DNA of 64,000 bases. Origin: Ciceribacter sp. L1K22 (GTDB taxonomy: Bacteria > Pseudomonadota > Alphaproteobacteria > Rhizobiales > Rhizobiaceae). The stretch's first letter is position 1. Each line of letters begins with the position of its first letter. Where the stretch lies: contig NZ_JAGFPK010000002.1 in NCBI RefSeq assembly GCF_017599385.1, positions 868,001 through 932,000 on the forward strand, written 5' to 3'. Positions 20,448 to 29,339 of this stretch are shown here, in pieces. The translations under genes were made by a program, and so were the position numbers. A model generated the notes under the pieces. It was not told the origin of the DNA. It saw only the letters and a list, made by a program, of their open reading frames with translations, and did not search any database.

Positions 20448-21977
20448 TTACGAGAACGACTTGGAGAAAGCGTCGAGAGCCGCCTTCAGCTTGCCCTTCG
20501 TGTCGTCGCTGATCGCCTTGTCGGTTCGGATTGCGTCCAGAACTGCCTTGCCTTCCGAACGAAGGTACGTCAGCAGACCCTGTTCGAACTTACCGACATC
20601 GCTGACAGGCAGCTTGTCGAGATAGCCGTTCACACCGGCGAAGATAACCGCAACCTGCTCTTCAGTCTTGAGCGGAGAGAACTGCGGCTGCTTCAGGAGT
20701 TCCGTCAAGCGGGCACCACGGTTCAGCAAACGCTGGGTCGAGGCATCAAGGTCAGAGCCGAACTGGGCGAAGGCAGCCATTTCGCGATACTGAGCCAGTT
20801 CGCCCTTGATCGAACCTGCAACCTGCTTCATCGCCTTGATCTGGGCGGACGAGCCGACGCGCGAAACGGACAGACCGACGTTAACCGCCGGGCGGATACC
20901 CTGGTAGAACAAATCGGTTTCGAGGAAGATCTGACCGTCGGTGATTGAGATAACGTTGGTCGGAATGAACGCCGACACGTCGTTACCCTGGGTCTCAATG
21001 ACCGGAAGAGCCGTCAGCGAACCGGCGCCACGCTCGTCGGAGAGCTTCGCGGCGCGCTCCAGCAGACGCGAGTGCAGGTAGAAAACGTCGCCCGGATAGG
21101 CTTCGCGGCCCGGCGGGCGGCGCAGCAGCAGCGACATCTGGCGGTAGGCCACGGCCTGCTTGGAAAGGTCGTCGTAACCGATCAGCGCGTGCTGGCCGTT
21201 GTCGCGGAAGTACTCGCCCATTGCGCAACCCGCGAACGGAGCAAGATACTGCATCGGAGCTGGATCGGAAGCGGTCGCCGCAACAACGATGGAATACTTC
21301 AGGGCGCCGCGCTCTTCGAGAACCTTCACGAACTGTGCAACAGTCGAACGCTTCTGACCGATTGCCACGTAGACGCAAAACAGCTTGTCCTGGTCGGGAC
21401 CGTTGTCGTGGATCGGCTTCTGGTTCAGGAACGTGTCGAGGATGATCGCGGTCTTGCCGGTCTGGCGGTCGCCGATGACGAGCTCGCGCTGACCACGACC
21501 GACCGGGATGAGCGCGTCGATGGCCTTGAGGCCGGTCGACATCGGCTCATGGACCGACTTGCGCGGAATGATGCCCGGAGCCTTTACGTCGACGCGTGCG
21601 CGCTGCTTGGCATTGATCGGGCCCTTGCCGTCGATCGGATTACCGAGCGCGTCGACAACGCGGCCAAGCAGTTCCGGACCGACAGGAACGTCCACGATGG
21701 CACCAGTCCGCTTGACGGTGTCACCTTCCTTGATGTCGCGGTCAGAACCGAAGATAACGACGCCGACATTGTCGGTTTCGAGGTTCAGCGCCATGCCGCG
21801 GATACCGCCCGGGAACTCAACCATTTCGCCAGCCTGAACATTGTCCAGACCGTAGACGCGGGCAATACCGTCACCGACGGAAAGCACCTGGCCGACTTCG
21901 GACACTTCGGCTTCCTTGCCGAAGTTCTTGATTTGATCTTTCAGAATTGCGGAAATTTCCGCGGCGCGGATATCCAT
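20448..21977 (-). CDS. atpA: ATP synthase F1 alpha subunit
   Basis: Regulatory nucleotide-binding alpha subunit of 509 aa. Walker A is [31 protein letters not shown] and [13 protein letters not shown] are conserved. The start codon overlaps the atpH stop by one base (TGATG), implying coupled translation. Confidence 0.98.
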   Translation of the reverse strand: MDIRAAEISAILKDQIKNFGKEAEVSEVGQVLSVGDGIARVYGLDNVQAGEMVEFPGGIRGMALNLETDNVGVVIFGSDRDIKEGDTVKRTGAIVDVPVGPELLGRVVDALGNPIDGKGPINAKQRARVDVKAPGIIPRKSVHEPMSTGLKAIDALIPVGRGQRELVIGDRQTGKTAIILDTFLNQKPIHDNGPDQDKLFCVYVAIGQKRSTVAQFVKVLEERGALKYSIVVAATASDPAPMQYLAPFAGCAMGEYFRDNGQHALIGYDDLSKQAVAYRQMSLLLRRPPGREAYPGDVFYLHSRLLERAAKLSDERGAGSLTALPVIETQGNDVSAFIPTNVISITDGQIFLETDLFYQGIRPAVNVGLSVSRVGSSAQIKAMKQVAGSIKGELAQYREMAAFAQFGSDLDASTQRLLNRGARLTELLKQPQFSPLKTEEQVAVIFAGVNGYLDKLPVSDVGKFEQGLLTYLRSEGKAVLDAIRTDKAISDDTKGKLKAALDAFSKSFS

Positions 21978-22543
21978 CAGCCAACCTCTTTCAGTGCAAG
22001 CTTAAGGGTGGAAAGTTTCGTGCGAAGAGACGTGTCGATCTGGCGCGAACCGACCTTTACGATCAGCCCACCCAGGATCGATGGATCGACTGTGACAGAC
22101 ACTGCCACGTCCTTGCCGGTCACGCCCTTCAGCGCGTCCTTCAATTCTTTTTCCTGCTCCGCAGTGAGCGAATGAGCAGACGTTACTTCAGCGGTGACCT
22201 CGCCCCGGTGACGCGCAGCAATCTGCCGATAGGCGGAGATCATACCGGAAACGGCAAACAAGCGGCGATTACCAGCGACCACCTTCAGGAAGTTGGCAAC
22301 CATCGCGCCAAGACCAGCCTTTTCCGCCAAGGCGGAAATCGCGTTCAGTTGATCCTCGGCGGAAAACACGGGACTCAAAACGAGACGCTTCAGATCGTCG
22401 CTGGACTGGATCATAGCCTCAAAGCGACCGAGATCGGCGCCGACAGCATCGACGGCATTGGCTTCAAGCGCGAGCTCGAAAAGCGACGAAGCGTAGCGCT
22501 CGGCAACACCGGAAATGAGCTGGGATGTGTCTGCCACGGGCAA
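21977..22543 (-). CDS. atpH: ATP synthase F1 delta subunit
   Basis: Stator delta (OSCP) subunit of 188 aa and first gene of the F1 operon. [13 protein letters not shown] and the C-terminal [22 protein letters not shown] are family signatures. The F0 genes are not here, as is usual in Rhizobiales, where F1 and F0 operons are separate. The 262-bp upstream region holds leader inverted repeats (22567-22609). Confidence 0.96.
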   Translation of the reverse strand: MPVADTSQLISGVAERYASSLFELALEANAVDAVGADLGRFEAMIQSSDDLKRLVLSPVFSAEDQLNAISALAEKAGLGAMVANFLKVVAGNRRLFAVSGMISAYRQIAARHRGEVTAEVTSAHSLTAEQEKELKDALKGVTGKDVAVSVTVDPSILGGLIVKVGSRQIDTSLRTKLSTLKLALKEVG

Positions 22544-22566
22544 AAATTTCCCTGTTTATGATCCAA

Positions 22567-22609
22567 GATTTCAAGTCGCCCCGCATGGACGACTTATGAA
22601 CTTGAAATC
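22567..22609 (-). other. Mutually exclusive hairpins in the atp operon leader
   Basis: GATTTCAAGT (22567-22576) is a perfect inverted repeat of ACTTGAAATC (22600-22609). An inner pair AAGTCG (22573-22578) and CGACTT (22590-22595) reuses the same bases, so the two stems exclude each other. They lie 24 bp upstream of the atpH start. The rest of the gap 22544-22805 shows only the separate hairpin at 22715-22738 and no gene I can support. Confidence 0.5.
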
Positions 22610-22714
22610 GTTTGTTTTTCCCCCAGAAGCGCAGAGGTCGCCCTCTTGCGTTTTCCGAATTTCGCGGTCCGTCTAGCATAGGAAGTCTGGACTCGCAACA
22701 CGCGTAACACCGGA

Positions 22715-22738
22715 ATAAGCCTTTAGGAGAAGGCTTAT
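22715..22738. repeat. Perfect 9-bp inverted repeat between atpH and the small membrane protein gene
   Basis: ATAAGCCTT / AAGGCTTAT with a 6-nt loop. No T-run follows on either strand. It may be a weak terminator for the membrane protein gene, which ends at 22806 on the minus strand. Confidence 0.4.
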
Positions 22739-22805
22739 GACGCAAAATGCGGCGGTGCGACATCTGATCGCGTCAGCACTGCTGAAAAGGGTCGGCGAGG
22801 CTCAG

Positions 22806-23189
22806 TCAAAACAGCTGGAAAACATAACTCAACGGCAGGAAAGCCAAGGCGATCTGCACAACCAGAAGAAGGTAGTTTCGCATCTCGTTTGCTCCGTCCG
22901 ACATCAGCGACAGAATGCGCGCAAAAGCGGAAAATGCAAAGGCAGCTCCCAGCGTTAGATAGATCCAGTCCTGCGCCAGCAGGATAGCGGACAGACCGCA
23001 GCCGACGTAAAAGCCACCGGTCGATCGGACTTCGCTGAATCCCTGATTTCGCGGTTCGCGCGGCTGCAGGCCGAGGAACGACATCGCCAAGCCAGGTGCG
23101 AGCATGATGAGGAGGCCAAAGACGATAGTGCCGGCCGCGCCAATAAAAGCAAGCCGTTCCCCCAGTTCCGTTGGAAAATAGAATTCCAC
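22806..23189 (-). CDS. Small integral membrane protein (DUF4345-like)
   Basis: About 127 aa with four predicted hydrophobic segments (AFIGAAGTIVFGLLIMLAPG, FYVGCGLSAILLAQDWIYL, LGAAFAFSAFARIL and YLLLVVQIALAFLPLSYVF). It resembles proteins of the DUF4345 group, of unknown function. The open frame reaches an ATG at 23261, but I prefer the GTG at 23189, which gives MEFYFPTELGERLAFIG with GGGGA just upstream and avoids a non-hydrophobic extension. It lies between priA and the atp operon on the same strand. Confidence 0.6.
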   Translation of the reverse strand: MEFYFPTELGERLAFIGAAGTIVFGLLIMLAPGLAMSFLGLQPREPRNQGFSEVRSTGGFYVGCGLSAILLAQDWIYLTLGAAFAFSAFARILSLMSDGANEMRNYLLLVVQIALAFLPLSYVFQLF

Positions 23190-23287
23190 TTCAATCCCCG
23201 ACAATTTGAATGTTCTGGCGAGCAGGCAGCCATGGACTCGCACGCAACTTCGCATCGCCATTAGGGACTTGCGCTCCGTCCTGTCAA

Positions 23288-25492
23288 CTAAAGGAAGCTC
23301 TGGGGGTCTATGTCCAGTTGAACGTGGATGGATCGCCTTTCTTTCGGCCCTCGTTCCAGCATCGCGCGAAGAAATGACTGGATGTCACTGTTGCGGCGCC
23401 CGTGGACAAGCAATCTGAAACGGTACCGCCCTCTGATAAGTGCGAGGGGTGCTTCGGCCGGCCCGAGAACGGAGATGCCGGCCTCGACAGGAGCCGCCTG
23501 GCGCAACTGTCGAGCATGCGTTTCAGCATCGGCACGATTGTCCGCCGACACAATGATAGACGCCAGCCGGCCGAACGGCGGCAACGCGGCGCGCTCGCGT
23601 TCCTGAACCTCCCGGTCATAAAAAGCTTCGGCGTCTCCCTCGACCAGGGCCTGCATCACGGGATGCTGCGGCTGGTAGGTTTGCAGAAGACCATGGCTTT
23701 TCCGCCCTGTGCGTCCGGCCCGCCCGGTCACCTGGGAGAGAAGCTGGTATGTCCTTTCCGCCGCACGGGGATCACCATTGGCAAGACCGATATCGGCATC
23801 GACGATCCCCACGAGCGTCATGAGCGGAAAATTGTGGCCTTTCGCAACCAGCTGGGTTCCGATGACGATATCGGCCTCGCCTTTCGCTACCGCTTCGAAC
23901 TCCAGTCGCATCCGTTTCACACCGCCGATATCGGAGGAGAGCACAAGGGTGCGTGCATCGGGGAAATGTTTCTCGACCTCCTCGGCGATGCGCTCGACCC
24001 CAGGGCCACAGGCTACGAGGTGGTCGAGTGTGCCGCATTCAGGGCACGCGTTCGGCGTCGGTTCCGCATACCCGCACTGATGACACTGAATCTGACCGCG
24101 AAACCTGTGTTCCACCAGCCAGCTGGAGCACTGAGGACATTGGAACCGGTGACCGCAAACCCGACAGAGCGTGAGCGGTGCATAACCTCGACGATTGAGA
24201 AAGAGGAGCGATTGTTCCTTCTTCTCCAACGTCCGGCCGACGGCGCGTAGCAGGATCGGCGAGAGAAAACCGCCGCGTTCCGGCGGATGACGCCGCATGT
24301 CTATGAGGTGGAGATCCGGCAGAGCTGCTGCGGCGTAACGGGTCGGCAGGTGAATACGGGTATAACGTCCCTGCAGGCAATTGACCTGGCTCTCGACCGA
24401 TGGCGTCGCCGAGACGAGCAGGATCGGAAAACCGCCGATCCGGGCACGAACGACCGCCATGTCGCGCGCATTATAGAAGACACGGTCTTCCTGTTTGAAT
24501 GCGGGATCATGCTCCTCGTCGACGACGATAAGCCCTAGATCATGAAAGGGAAGAAACAGCGCGGAGCGGGCTCCGGCTACCACTCGGACATCGCCTGTCG
24601 CCGTCTGGCGCCAGACCTTTTCGCGCGTTCGCGCCGCAAGCTCCGAATGCCACTCCGCAGGCTTTGAGCCGAACCTGTCCTGGAACCGTTCCAGGAAATC
24701 CGCCGTAAGCGCGATCTCAGGCAGAAGAATCAGGACCTGCTTCCCACGCCTCAATGTCTCGGCAATAGCCTCGAAATAGACCTCGGTCTTGCCGGATCCC
24801 GTTACGCCATCAATCAGAGTGACAGAAAAGCCATCGGCTATGGCGTCCTCGAGTATGGCATCCGCGGCGTCCTTCTGCTCTCCATCGAGACGCGATGCCG
24901 CGTAGTCCGGATCGGGTTCAGCGACAATCGGCGGAGGCGGCAGAAAGACCGTCTCGAAAACCCCCTGTCCCACGAGCCCATCGATAACGCTCAGAGAAAC
25001 ACCGGCCGCATGCGCGAGCCCGCTCCGCGTCCAACTCAGGCCATCGCCCGCCAGTTCCAGTACCTTTTTACGCGCCGGTGTTATCTTCTCCGGCTCGACG
25101 CCGGAGAAGCGCAGCCCCTCAAGCATTGGCTCGGGATCGAACGCGTTGGGGACGCGCAATGCCATGCGCGCAACAAGACCGGGAGGCGAGAGGGTGTAAG
25201 CCGAAACCCAATCGAGAAACGCACGCATTTTCTCATCAAGCGGCGGGCAATCGAACAAACGCTCGATCGGTTTCAGTTTCTTTTCATCGACGGGTTTCCC
25301 GCCATGGTCGTCCCAGACGACGCCAATGACCTGCCGAGCGCCCAACGGCACCTGCACGATAGTCCCGGGGCGAACCTTTGCACCGTCCGGGACACGATAG
25401 CTGTAAGGCACCGGCGCAGGCATGGGTACAAGCACCGGCACGGACAGCGGTGTTTTATCGGCGGGGAATAGCTCGGGAGAATCGTCCTTCAT
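23288..25492 (-). CDS. priA: Primosomal helicase PriA
   Basis: Replication-restart 3'-5' DNA helicase of 734 aa. The N-terminal 3'BD region is followed by Walker A GVTGSGKTEVYFE and the Walker B/DEEH box VVDEEHDP. The zinc-binding cysteines appear in CRVCGHRFQCPQCSSW and CHQCGYAEPTPNACPEC. The helicase motif VTGRAGRTGR is present. Normal length for the family. Confidence 0.96.
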   Translation of the reverse strand: MKDDSPELFPADKTPLSVPVLVPMPAPVPYSYRVPDGAKVRPGTIVQVPLGARQVIGVVWDDHGGKPVDEKKLKPIERLFDCPPLDEKMRAFLDWVSAYTLSPPGLVARMALRVPNAFDPEPMLEGLRFSGVEPEKITPARKKVLELAGDGLSWTRSGLAHAAGVSLSVIDGLVGQGVFETVFLPPPPIVAEPDPDYAASRLDGEQKDAADAILEDAIADGFSVTLIDGVTGSGKTEVYFEAIAETLRRGKQVLILLPEIALTADFLERFQDRFGSKPAEWHSELAARTREKVWRQTATGDVRVVAGARSALFLPFHDLGLIVVDEEHDPAFKQEDRVFYNARDMAVVRARIGGFPILLVSATPSVESQVNCLQGRYTRIHLPTRYAAAALPDLHLIDMRRHPPERGGFLSPILLRAVGRTLEKKEQSLLFLNRRGYAPLTLCRVCGHRFQCPQCSSWLVEHRFRGQIQCHQCGYAEPTPNACPECGTLDHLVACGPGVERIAEEVEKHFPDARTLVLSSDIGGVKRMRLEFEAVAKGEADIVIGTQLVAKGHNFPLMTLVGIVDADIGLANGDPRAAERTYQLLSQVTGRAGRTGRKSHGLLQTYQPQHPVMQALVEGDAEAFYDREVQERERAALPPFGRLASIIVSADNRADAETHARQLRQAAPVEAGISVLGPAEAPLALIRGRYRFRLLVHGRRNSDIQSFLRAMLERGPKERRSIHVQLDIDPQSFL

Positions 25493-25564
25493 CAGGCGAG
25501 CAACTTGCCTTCACCCTTCGAGAAAGGAAATGAAAATCGTCACCTCGAAGCATGGTGGCGAAAG

Positions 25565-26476
25565 TCAGCTTCCGTTGAGGGGCCGGAAAACGCTATCACC
25601 ATCGTGCGCCAAGGCATGAACCGTATGGCTCTCCAGCGCCTTGGTAACGTCGGCAAGGTCGCCTTCCAGCGCCATCGGTTCGATCATCTGGCCGACTGTG
25701 AACTCGAAAAGGTCACCCTTCTTGTTTAGCAGTTCGTAGAAAACCGTCATATCCCGCAATTCGGTCGACCACTTCGCGAACCAGTAGAAGAGCCCGGAAT
25801 TGCGAGCCTTCATATGGACGGGCAGAATCGGCAATCCATACTTGCGAGCCATACCGACGGCGGATGTTTTCCAAGGTCTTTCGTTGAGCCTGCCATCGGC
25901 CCAATACGCAATACGGCCCGAGGGGAAAAGGATTGTGGCCTTCTGCTCCTCGATCGCGCGGTTGGTGACTTGCAAGGTCTCACGCGCTTTCAGCTTGCTC
26001 TTCAGTTCCTCTCGCCACTCGACAGGAATGACGATTTCGACGAGCCTCGGATTGACGCGGATGGCATCCCGGTTGGCAAAGAACATCATGTCGGGCCGAC
26101 GCTCCTTGAGCAGGTCGAAGACCGCCACTCCGTCGGCAATACCGGTCGGGTGGTTGCTGACCATGATGAAGCCGCCCGAAGCCGGAATGCGGTTTACATT
26201 GCGAACCTGGATGTCGAGCCGCAGAACATCGCTCAAGTACTCGAATACCTGAAATCCCGACTTGTTGGAGACAGCGTCCGCGAACTCGATCGCCTTGCCG
26301 TAGCGCAGCAGACTGTAAAGGAAGGGACGCATCACCGGCCATAGCGGATGCCGGACGATCTTCTGGCCACGCTCGGCGATCAGCTCATCGACGATATGGC
26401 CTGGCTGCCCTTGAGAGACGAGGGAAATTGTTTCGGCAAACTGCCCGAACATTGTCGTCGTGTCGCGACGAGCCAT
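25565..26476 (-). CDS. PlsC-like lysophospholipid acyltransferase family protein
   Basis: 303 aa. Membrane-associated glycerolipid acyltransferase fold. The NHPTGIADG motif is the H-x4-D-like catalytic box, and ATILFPSGRIAYW is the substrate-binding block. Family members transfer an acyl chain to a lysophospholipid or similar acceptor; some rhizobial relatives act in ornithine-lipid or phosphatidate synthesis. The acceptor here is not resolved. It is a single gene between priA and the divergent xerC. Confidence 0.78.
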   Translation of the reverse strand: MARRDTTTMFGQFAETISLVSQGQPGHIVDELIAERGQKIVRHPLWPVMRPFLYSLLRYGKAIEFADAVSNKSGFQVFEYLSDVLRLDIQVRNVNRIPASGGFIMVSNHPTGIADGVAVFDLLKERRPDMMFFANRDAIRVNPRLVEIVIPVEWREELKSKLKARETLQVTNRAIEEQKATILFPSGRIAYWADGRLNERPWKTSAVGMARKYGLPILPVHMKARNSGLFYWFAKWSTELRDMTVFYELLNKKGDLFEFTVGQMIEPMALEGDLADVTKALESHTVHALAHDGDSVFRPLNGS

Positions 26477-26617
26477 GGAAAACCCCGATGGTGTGTGTTC
26501 AGACTCTATCTCAAGTCAATATGATCCGACGATGACGACGCCGGCGGATATTAGCATTTATCTAACGGTCGTGGCGCACAGTGGCCCAGCCCTAAGTCGA
26601 TGTAAAGAGAGGAAGAC

Positions 26618-27553
26618 TTGGACGAATTGGTGACCCTTGCGAGTGACGATCTGCGCCTTGAGAGGCAGCAGTGGCTTCAGAGCCTTGCGGGCGAGAGGCG
26701 ACTGGCGCGATTGACGCTAGATGCGTACGAGCGCGACACCCGGCAGTTTCTCCAGTTTCTGGGGCTGCATCTGGGAGGCCCTCCGGCGCTGGAGGATATT
26801 CGTCAACTGCGCCCCGCAGATCTGCGAGCATTTCTGGCGTCGCGCCGGAAAGGTGGTGCTGGTGCCCGTTCGCTGGCGCGTCACATGGCGGGTATACGAT
26901 CACTGCTGCGGCACCTGGAAAAGAAGGGTCTTGTCAACGCGGCCGGGGCAAGTGCGATCCGGTCGCCGCGACAGCCAAAATCACTCCCCAAGCCTCTAAC
27001 CGACGCGCAAGCCATCGCCGTCGTGGAAAGTCATGTGCAACCTCATGAGGAGCCCTGGATCGCGGCCCGCGACGCTGCCGTTCTGACGCTTCTCTATGCT
27101 TGCGGACTGCGCATATCCGAGGCACTCGGCCTGAGACCCTCGGATATTCCTGACGGAACAAGCACTCTTAGGATCGTGGGAAAAGGCGGCAAGACGCGCG
27201 TCGTGCCGGTGCTTCCCATCGTCAACACGGCTATCGCCGAGTATCGGAGACTGTGTCCCTATCACCTGCCGGACAATGCCCATCTCTTTCGCGGAGCGAA
27301 GGGTGGGCCGCTTCACGCGGCGATCGTCCAGAAGGGGATGCAGGTCCTCCGCGGCGCGCTCGGTCTGCCGGACAACGCCACGCCTCATGCTTTGCGTCAC
27401 TCTTTCGCCACGCATCTCTTGGCGGGCGGCGGCGACCTTCGAACGATCCAGGAATTGCTCGGACACGCAAGCCTCTCGACAACCCAGGTCTACACGGGCG
27501 TCGATTCGAACAGGCTGCTCGAGGTCTATCGCCTCGCGCATCCGCGTGCCTAG
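26618..27553 (+). CDS. xerC: Tyrosine recombinase XerC
   Basis: Site-specific recombinase of 311 aa for chromosome dimer resolution at dif. The SAM-like core-binding domain lies at about 10-110. The catalytic set is complete: R164 (CGLRISEAL), K192 (GKGGKTRVVP), H257 and R260 (HALRHSFATH), H283 (LGHASLSTTQ) and nucleophile Y292 (VYTGVD). It starts with TTG at 26618 after AGAGAGGA. It lies in core context with no phage genes or attachment sites, so this is the housekeeping enzyme rather than an integrase. Confidence 0.9.
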   Translation: MDELVTLASDDLRLERQQWLQSLAGERRLARLTLDAYERDTRQFLQFLGLHLGGPPALEDIRQLRPADLRAFLASRRKGGAGARSLARHMAGIRSLLRHLEKKGLVNAAGASAIRSPRQPKSLPKPLTDAQAIAVVESHVQPHEEPWIAARDAAVLTLLYACGLRISEALGLRPSDIPDGTSTLRIVGKGGKTRVVPVLPIVNTAIAEYRRLCPYHLPDNAHLFRGAKGGPLHAAIVQKGMQVLRGALGLPDNATPHALRHSFATHLLAGGGDLRTIQELLGHASLSTTQVYTGVDSNRLLEVYRLAHPRA

Positions 27554-27594
27554 AGGAGTTAACCAATCCCGTTAAGACAACATGAGCGCCATGG

Positions 27595-27612
27595 GATGTA
27601 GTTTGCTACATC
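27595..27612. promoter_or_regulatory. Inverted repeat upstream of the TraB/GumN gene
   Basis: GATGTAG-TTTG-CTACATC, perfect 7-bp arms and a 4-bp spacer, 16 bp before the ATG at 27629. It could be an operator, or a hairpin covering the translation start. Confidence 0.45.
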
Positions 27613-27628
27613 GCAAAGGGATTACTGC

Positions 27629-28711
27629 ATGATCGTCAGCACAATCGAGCAAGCGTTGAACCAAGGGACGCGAAGAGCAGCCGACGTCATTTTATGGCTC
27701 ATGGCTGCGCTCCACGTCGCAATGGTCGCTAGCCTGCTGGTCGTCCTCACCTTCGCCGGTTCTGCGCGCGCCGACGACCAGACCTGTCGCGGCAGGAATC
27801 TTCTTCGGCAGCTGGAAACTGAAAACAAGGCGGCCTTTGACTCCCTGGTTGACGAAGCTGCGGAAGTCCCGAACGGGAAAGGTCTTTTCTGGCAAGTAGA
27901 GAAGCCCGGCACGCCGCCTTCCTGGCTCTTCGGGACAATGCATGTAACAGATCCACGAGTTCTCGCCATGCCCAACGCCGCGCGTGATGCCCTTATGAAG
28001 GCTTCAACAGTGGCGATAGAGTCAGACGAGATTCTCGACGAGAAAAAGGCCATGGCGGCCATGCTTATGAAGCCCGAACTGTCGATGTTCACAGACGGAT
28101 CGACAATCGTCGATCATCTCGACGACACCGATGCGAAGATACTTGAGGAAGGTTTGCGAGACCGGGGCCTGTCTCTTGCGGCAGTCTCGCGGATGAAGCC
28201 TTGGATTCTGGCGGGCTTCGTTGCCCTTCCCGCTTGCGAACTTGCCCGCAAGGCGTCGGGTGCCTCGTTCCTGGACAAGAAGATCGCCGAGGATGCGGTC
28301 GCGGCAGGAAAGACGGTCAAGGGATTGGAAACCCTTGAGGAACAACTGGCGGCCATGGACGAACTTCCGCTTTCCTTCCATATCGAAGCATTGCTGGAGA
28401 CACTCGCGCTCGGCGACCGTATGCAGGATGTCATGTCGACAATGACGGATCTATACGTCAGCGGAGACATCGGCATGACCATGCCGATGTTAAAAGCGGT
28501 GACGGATTCCCACTCCGGTTCCGACGGTTCCTACGCTGCGTTTGAACAGCGCATCGTGACCGACCGCAACCATGTTATGGCGAACCGGAGCATGCCGATC
28601 CTGAAGGAAGGAAATGCGTTCATCGCAGTTGGAGCACTGCATCTGCCTGGCGAAGAAGGCCTGGTCGAACTCCTACGAAAGCAGGGATTCACCGTCAGTC
28701 TGGTAAACTGA
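27629..28711 (+). CDS. TraB/GumN family protein, secreted or membrane-anchored
   Basis: 360 aa with a long N-terminal hydrophobic segment (about 21-47, ending SARADD), probably a signal peptide. The family signatures are present: LFGTMHVTDPRV (GTxH) and GALHLPGEEGLVELLRKQGF near the C-terminus. TraB/GumN proteins are predicted metal-dependent hydrolases of the erythromycin esterase-like/TIKI superfamily; the physiological substrate in bacteria is unknown. It ends 18 bp from the convergent cytochrome b561 gene. Confidence 0.8.
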   Translation: MIVSTIEQALNQGTRRAADVILWLMAALHVAMVASLLVVLTFAGSARADDQTCRGRNLLRQLETENKAAFDSLVDEAAEVPNGKGLFWQVEKPGTPPSWLFGTMHVTDPRVLAMPNAARDALMKASTVAIESDEILDEKKAMAAMLMKPELSMFTDGSTIVDHLDDTDAKILEEGLRDRGLSLAAVSRMKPWILAGFVALPACELARKASGASFLDKKIAEDAVAAGKTVKGLETLEEQLAAMDELPLSFHIEALLETLALGDRMQDVMSTMTDLYVSGDIGMTMPMLKAVTDSHSGSDGSYAAFEQRIVTDRNHVMANRSMPILKEGNAFIAVGALHLPGEEGLVELLRKQGFTVSLVN

Positions 28712-28729
28712 AGCGAGCTTCTCTGTGCC

Positions 28730-29230
28730 TTAGCCCTTGATCATCCTCTGGGCAACCGGCGTTTTCCAAACGAACTGATGAACGAGCACCGCGCCGATGT
28801 GAGCGATGATCAGCAGCCACATCAGTAGCTTAATTGGACCGCCATGCAGCCCTCCCGCTGTTTCAATCCCACCATAGTAAGCCAGCGCACCGCTGATCGG
28901 CATGACGAAGAAAAGCGCATAGAAGGTGCCGTGAGCGACCTTGGCGGCAAGTTTGCCGAGGGGCGGCTCCTCGGCAGGCGCATCGGGAGCACCGTGCGTG
29001 AACCGCAGGAGAAGACGCACCACCGCGAGGCACAGCACCGCGATGCCGACATAGGCGTGAATATTCGCCGATGCCATCACGTCTGGCGATGGGGACTGTC
29101 CCTCCTCAAGCATCTCCATCAACTCCTCCATCGCGTCGGCGAACAGAAGATTGAAGATGATGAGGGCAGCCATCAACCAGTGGATCAAACGCTGGGGAAC
29201 GGAATAAGACGTTACGAGAGAGAACGCCAT
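28730..29230 (-). CDS. Cytochrome b561 family protein
   Basis: 166-aa di-heme membrane protein with four hydrophobic helices. The helix starting RLIHWLMAALIIFNLLF carries the first candidate heme-ligand histidine, and IAHIGAVLVHQFVWK near the C-terminus carries the last pair. Family members pass electrons from ubiquinol to acceptors such as superoxide. Preceded upstream by the lpdA operon terminator at 29274-29314, so it is transcribed separately. Confidence 0.85.
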   Translation of the reverse strand: MAFSLVTSYSVPQRLIHWLMAALIIFNLLFADAMEELMEMLEEGQSPSPDVMASANIHAYVGIAVLCLAVVRLLLRFTHGAPDAPAEEPPLGKLAAKVAHGTFYALFFVMPISGALAYYGGIETAGGLHGGPIKLLMWLLIIAHIGAVLVHQFVWKTPVAQRMIKG

Positions 29231-29273
29231 TTTCTTGCCTTTTGTCAGCTATCTGGGGCAACTACGTCCACAT

Positions 29274-29314
29274 AATAAAAGCCGCAGCTTATGAAGCAAG
29301 CTGCGGCTTTTATT
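29274..29314. terminator. Strong bidirectional terminator after lpdA
   Basis: Perfect 17-bp inverted repeat: left arm 29274-29290, right arm 29298-29314, 7-nt loop. The core is GCCGCAGCTT / AAGCTGCGGC, with A/T-rich outer ends that give a T-run on both strands. It lies 26 bp beyond the lpdA stop and ends the TCA operon. Confidence 0.92.
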
Positions 29315-29339
29315 CTAGAAGAAATAGACTTCAGAAGGA

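Noticed and set aside
22737..22958. Small plus-strand frame starting after TAGGAGA upstream of the atp operon
   Set aside because: It has a good ribosome-site-like sequence, but it runs antisense into the small membrane protein gene and encodes a Gln/Arg/Lys-rich chain without any known pattern. Its start coincides with the hairpin at 22715-22738.
26618..27553. xerC-like gene as evidence of an integrated mobile element
   Set aside because: The neighbours are core genes, there are no attachment-site repeats or phage genes, and the sequence has the length and complete catalytic set of the chromosomal XerC.
27559..27575. TTAA...TTAA pair after xerC as a CtrA box
   Set aside because: The spacer is 9 bp, not 7, and the second half lacks the following C.
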